In this document: positions 60,878 through 64,000 of the stretch, one piece after another
How the letters are laid out: the number at the start of each line of letters is the position of its first letter
Position numbering within the stretch: the stretch's first letter is position 1
Source of the DNA: JADJWR01 sp964610575
GTDB taxonomy: Bacteria > Pseudomonadota > Gammaproteobacteria > Burkholderiales > Burkholderiaceae_F
DNA length: 64,000 nt
NCBI GenBank assembly: GCA_964610575.1
Contig: CAZSYX010000006.1
Coordinates: 14,726-78,725 of the forward strand
Direction of reading: 5' to 3'
Notes under the pieces: generated by a model
What the model saw: only the letters and a program-made list of their open reading frames with translations
Databases searched by the model: none
What the model was told of the DNA's origin: nothing
Made by a program: the position numbers and the translations under genes

Positions 60878-62338
60878 ATGCGGTTGAGCGAAAAAGCGCT
60901 GACCTTCGATGACGTTCTCCTCCTGCCGGCCTATTCGGCCGTCCTGCCCCGCGACACCCAGCTTGCCACCCGCCTCACGCGCAACATTGCGCTGAACCTG
61001 CCGCTCGTGTCCGCCGCCATGGACACGGTGACCGAAGCTGGGCTGGCCATCGCCCTGGCCCAGGAGGGCGGCATCGGCATCATCCACAAGAACCTCAGCC
61101 CGCAGAAGCAGGCCGCCGAGGTTGCCAGGGTCAAGCGCTTCGAGGCCGGCGTGCTGCGCGACCCGATCACCATTTCGCCCGAGATGAGCGTGCGCGAGGC
61201 GATCGAGCTGCAGCGGACGAACCGGATCTCCGGCCTGCCCGTGGTCCAGGGCAGGCGGGTGGTGGGCATCGTCACCAATCGCGACCTGCGCTTCGAGGAT
61301 CGGCTCGACGCACGGGTGTCCGAGATCATGACTCCGCGCGAGAAGCTGGTCACCGTGCACGAGGGCGCCAGCCTGGAGGAGGCCAAGGCGCTGATGCATC
61401 GGCACCGGCTCGAACGCGTGCTGGTGGTCGACGACGGGTTCAATCTGCGCGGCCTGATCACCGTGAAGGACATCACCAAGGCCACCGAGCATCCGAACGC
61501 CGCCAAGGACGAACTGGGCAAGCTGCGTGTCGGCGCGGCGATCAGCACCGGCGCCGATTCCGAGGAGCGCGCCGAACTGCTGGTGAAGGCGGGTGTGGAC
61601 GTGCTGGTGGTCGACACCGCGCACGGCCACAGCCAGGGCGTGCTCGACCGCGTGGCCTGGGTCAAGAAGAACTTCCCGCAGGTCGACGTGATCGGCGGCA
61701 ACATCGCCACCGCCGCGGCGGCCAGGGCGCTGCTCGATGCCGGCGCCGACGGCGTCAAGGTCGGCATCGGCCCCGGCTCGATCTGCACCACGCGCGTGGT
61801 CACCGGTGTCGGCGTGCCGCAGATCACTGCGGTGGCCAATGTGTCGAAGGCGCTGGCCGGCACCGGTGTGCCGCTGGTCGCCGACGGCGGCATCCGCTAC
61901 TCCGGCGATGTGGCCAAGGCGCTCGCCGCCGGCGCGTGGAGCGTCATGCTCGGCAGCATGTTTGCCGGCACAGAGGAGGCGCCCGGTGAGGTGATCCTGT
62001 ACCAGGGCCGCTCGTACAAGAGCTATCGCGGCATGGGCAGCCTGGGGGCGATGCAGCAGGGTTCGGCCGAGCGTTACTTCCAGGACAACGACGCCAACGT
62101 CGACAAGTTCGTCCCCGAGGGCATCGAAGGCATGGTGCCGTACAAGGGCAGCATGCTGACGATCATCTTCCAGCTTGCCGGCGGCATTCGCTCGGCGCTC
62201 GGCTACTGTGGCTGCCGCAGCATCGACGAGATGCGCACGCGCGCCGAGTTCGTCGAGATCACGGCCGCCGGCGCGCGCGAGTCGCACGTGCACGACGTGA
62301 AGATCACCAAGGAGGCGCCGAATTACCGCGTCGAATGA
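60878..62338 (+). CDS. guaB: IMP dehydrogenase
   Basis: 486 residues. TIM barrel with PLVSAAMDTVTEAGLAIALA and catalytic Cys at 303 (GPGSICTTRVV); two CBS domains at about 95-205 bind purine nucleotides and regulate the barrel. It oxidises IMP to XMP, the committed step to GMP. It lies upstream of guaA with a 100-base spacer containing two hairpins. Confidence 0.97.
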   Translation: MRLSEKALTFDDVLLLPAYSAVLPRDTQLATRLTRNIALNLPLVSAAMDTVTEAGLAIALAQEGGIGIIHKNLSPQKQAAEVARVKRFEAGVLRDPITISPEMSVREAIELQRTNRISGLPVVQGRRVVGIVTNRDLRFEDRLDARVSEIMTPREKLVTVHEGASLEEAKALMHRHRLERVLVVDDGFNLRGLITVKDITKATEHPNAAKDELGKLRVGAAISTGADSEERAELLVKAGVDVLVVDTAHGHSQGVLDRVAWVKKNFPQVDVIGGNIATAAAARALLDAGADGVKVGIGPGSICTTRVVTGVGVPQITAVANVSKALAGTGVPLVADGGIRYSGDVAKALAAGAWSVMLGSMFAGTEEAPGEVILYQGRSYKSYRGMGSLGAMQQGSAERYFQDNDANVDKFVPEGIEGMVPYKGSMLTIIFQLAGGIRSALGYCGCRSIDEMRTRAEFVEITAAGARESHVHDVKITKEAPNYRVE

Positions 62339-62341
62339 TTT

Positions 62342-62356
62342 CGGGACTCAGTCCCG
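62342..62356 (+). other. Short hairpin after guaB
   Basis: CGGGAC (62342-62347) and GTCCCG (62351-62356) with a TCA loop, four bases after the guaB stop and without a T-run. Could be an mRNA stabiliser or weak attenuator. Confidence 0.35.
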
Positions 62357-62366
62357 CCGACCATTT

Positions 62367-62391
62367 CCCCTCTCCCCCTGCGGGAGAGGGG
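62367..62391. repeat. CCTCTCCC-type palindromic element between guaB and guaA
   Basis: A perfect 10-base stem, CCCCTCTCCC (62367-62376) and GGGAGAGGGG (62382-62391), with a 5-base loop, followed by a further GGGGAGAGGGGG (62395-62406). This resembles the CCTCTCCC/GGGAGAGG palindromes that are dispersed between genes of many beta- and gammaproteobacteria (REP-like). It is probably an intergenic repeat rather than a guaA riboswitch. Confidence 0.6.
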
Positions 62392-62438
62392 GAAGGGGAG
62401 AGGGGGCGGCTTCGTCGGCCGACGCAACGGCACCATAG

Positions 62439-64000
62439 ATGAACCACGAAAAGATCCTCATCCTCGATTTCGGCTCGCAGGTGACGCAGCTGATCGCCCG
62501 CCGGGTGCGCGAAGCCGGCGTGTACTGCGAGATCCATCCCGGCGAGGTTTCCGGGCAGTTCATCCGCGACTTTGCGCCGAAGGGGGTGATCCTCTCCGGC
62601 AGCCACATGTCGGCATACGAGGAATCGACCGATCGGGCACCGGCCGATGTGTTCGCGCTCGGCGTGCCGGTGCTTGGCATCTGCTACGGCATGCAGACGA
62701 TGGCGCAGCAGCTCGGCGGCCGGGTCGAGGGCGGTCACCATCGCGAGTTCGGCTACGCCGAGGTGCGGGCGCGCGGCCACACCAGGCTGCTCGGCGGGAT
62801 CGAGGACTTCCGCACGCCGGAAGGCCACGGGATGCTCAAGGTATGGATGAGTCACGGCGACCGTGTCGTCGAACTGCCACCCGGCTTCAAGCTGATGGCT
62901 TCGACCGAGAGCTGCCCGATCGCCGGCATGGCCGACGAGGAGCGCCGCTTCTATGGCGTGCAGTTCCACCCGGAGGTCACGCACACGCTGCAGGGCCAGG
63001 CGATCCTGACCCGCTTCGTGCGCGAGATCTGCGGCTGCGCGGGCGACTGGAACATGCCCGACTACGTGCCCGAGGCGATCGCGAGGATCCGTGCCCAGGT
63101 GGGAGCCGAGGAGGTGATCCTCGGCCTGTCCGGCGGCGTCGACTCGTCGGTGGCGGCGGCGCTGATCCACCGCGCGATCGACTCGCAGCTGAGCTGCGTG
63201 TTCGTCGACACCGGATTGCTGCGGCTGAACGAGGGCGCGCAGGTGATCGACACCTTCGAGAAGCACATGGGCCTGCGGCTGGTGCACGTCGACGCCAGCG
63301 CACGCTTCATGGCGAGCCTCGCCGGCGTCGCCGATCCTGAGGCCAAACGCAAGATCATCGGCCGCGAGTTCGTGCACGTGTTCCAGGAGGAGGCGGCGAA
63401 GCTGCCGAACGCCAGGTGGCTGGCGCAGGGAACGATCTATCCCGACGTGATCGAATCAGCCGGCGCCAAGACCAAGAAGGCCACCACGATCAAGAGCCAC
63501 CACAACGTCGGCGGCTTGCCTGAGACGCTGCACCTGAAGCTGCTCGAGCCGCTGCGCGAGCTATTCAAGGACGAGGTACGCAAGCTGGGCGACGCGCTCG
63601 GCCTGCCGCACCAGATGGTCTATCGGCACCCGTTCCCGGGCCCGGGTCTGGGCGTGCGCATCCTCGGCGAGGTGCGGCGCGAGCACGCCGAACTGCTGCG
63701 CCGGGCCGACGCCATCTTCATCGAAGAGCTGCGCGTCAGCGGCTGGTACGACAGGACGAGCCAGGCCTTTGCGGTCTTCCTGCCGGTCAAGAGCGTCGGC
63801 GTGATGGGCGACGGTCGCACTTACGAATACGTCGTCGCGCTGCGCGCGGTGCAGACGCAGGACTTCATGACCGCGCACTGGGCACACCTGCCACACGACC
63901 TGCTGGCCAGGGTGTCAAACCGCATCATCAACGAGGTGCGCGGCATCAATCGCGTCGTCTACGACATCAGCGGCAAACCGCCGGCGACGATCGAGTGGGA
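62439..64000 (+). CDS. guaA: GMP synthase (glutamine-hydrolysing), cut in last codon
   Basis: 520 complete codons; the frame stays open to the window end and stops within the final Glu codon, since the family ends KPPATIEWE. Glutaminase domain with VLILDFGSQ-like start (ILILDFGSQVTQL), Cys82 nucleophile in GICYGMQ, and FHPEVTHT; ATP pyrophosphatase domain with LGLSGGVDSS and FVDTGLLR; dimerisation domain with FPGPGLGVRILG. Forms GMP from XMP. Its stop must lie just outside. Confidence 0.96.
   Translation, partial: MNHEKILILDFGSQVTQLIARRVREAGVYCEIHPGEVSGQFIRDFAPKGVILSGSHMSAYEESTDRAPADVFALGVPVLGICYGMQTMAQQLGGRVEGGHHREFGYAEVRARGHTRLLGGIEDFRTPEGHGMLKVWMSHGDRVVELPPGFKLMASTESCPIAGMADEERRFYGVQFHPEVTHTLQGQAILTRFVREICGCAGDWNMPDYVPEAIARIRAQVGAEEVILGLSGGVDSSVAAALIHRAIDSQLSCVFVDTGLLRLNEGAQVIDTFEKHMGLRLVHVDASARFMASLAGVADPEAKRKIIGREFVHVFQEEAAKLPNARWLAQGTIYPDVIESAGAKTKKATTIKSHHNVGGLPETLHLKLLEPLRELFKDEVRKLGDALGLPHQMVYRHPFPGPGLGVRILGEVRREHAELLRRADAIFIEELRVSGWYDRTSQAFAVFLPVKSVGVMGDGRTYEYVVALRAVQTQDFMTAHWAHLPHDLLARVSNRIINEVRGINRVVYDISGKPPATIEW

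Noticed and set aside
62395..62438. guaA riboswitch or guanine sensor
   Set aside because: The structure is a simple repeat palindrome, without the three-way junction of purine riboswitches.

Overview
The window reads as core chromosome of a high-GC betaproteobacterium. The gene orders smc-zipA-ligA, rpsB-tsf-pyrH-frr-uppS-cdsA-dxr-rseP-bamA-skp-lpxD-fabZ-lpxA-lpxB-rnhB, divergent ppsR/ppsA, dapC-dapD-dapE-prmB and guaB-guaA, together with queF, a DUF4124 protein and an orphan pilU, fit Burkholderiales, Rhodocyclales or a related order. I cannot place the family. The complete lipid A and BAM genes show a Gram-negative outer membrane. I see no tRNA, rRNA, CRISPR array, insertion sequence, integrase or phage gene. 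Most genes are tightly packed, and many adjacent pairs overlap by 4 bases (ATGA or GTGA).

Layout. 1-7030 (minus): an envelope or exopolysaccharide cluster, read from a UDP-glucuronate decarboxylase through a GalE-type epimerase, a glycosidase-glycosyltransferase fusion and an ABC exporter to a glycosyltransferase-like gene cut by the window edge. 7031-7431: the longest non-coding stretch, with one inverted repeat. 7432-12308 (minus): an overlapping operon of an ABC-F ATPase, a CaiB/BaiF-type enzyme, a histidine phosphatase and an APH-like kinase. 12385-18269 (minus): prmB, dapE, pilU, dapD, dapC and queF (lysine/DAP synthesis, ribosome modification, twitching motility, queuosine). 18392-26322 (plus): smc, zipA, ligA, methylthioinosine phosphorylase and peptide deformylase. 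26351-29744 (minus): glnD and map. 29759-44975 (plus): a long translation, isoprenoid, phospholipid, outer-membrane and lipid A run. 45054-49889: cyclopropane fatty acid synthase, a lipase-like hydrolase and a prolyl oligopeptidase. 49982-54794: ppsR divergent from ppsA, then nfeD, qmcA and a 35-residue putative membrane peptide. 54816-58839 (minus): a response regulator, a membrane PAS/pseudokinase/exonuclease fusion and a CBS-DUF294 nucleotidyltransferase. 58926-64000: smpB divergent from ratA-rnfH, a DUF4124 protein, guaB and guaA; guaA is cut within its last codon.

How the genes work together. The 33-44 kb run supplies undecaprenyl phosphate carrier, CDP-diacylglycerol, MEP-pathway isoprenoids, the sigma-E protease, the outer-membrane insertase with its chaperone, and lipid A disaccharide, so it is an envelope-building block attached to translation genes. 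ppsR and ppsA form a gluconeogenic enzyme and its regulator.

I found no unambiguous new system. The best candidates for something poorly described are the exonuclease fused to a membrane-bound sensor whose kinase His is missing, with its response regulator and DUF294 partner; the glycosidase-GT2 fusion cluster; and the operon pairing an ABC-F protein with an APH-like kinase and an alpha-methylacyl-CoA racemase-like enzyme. Several unassigned dyads, in the bamA start region, the ppsR/ppsA spacer and the rpsB leader, are listed as possible control elements.
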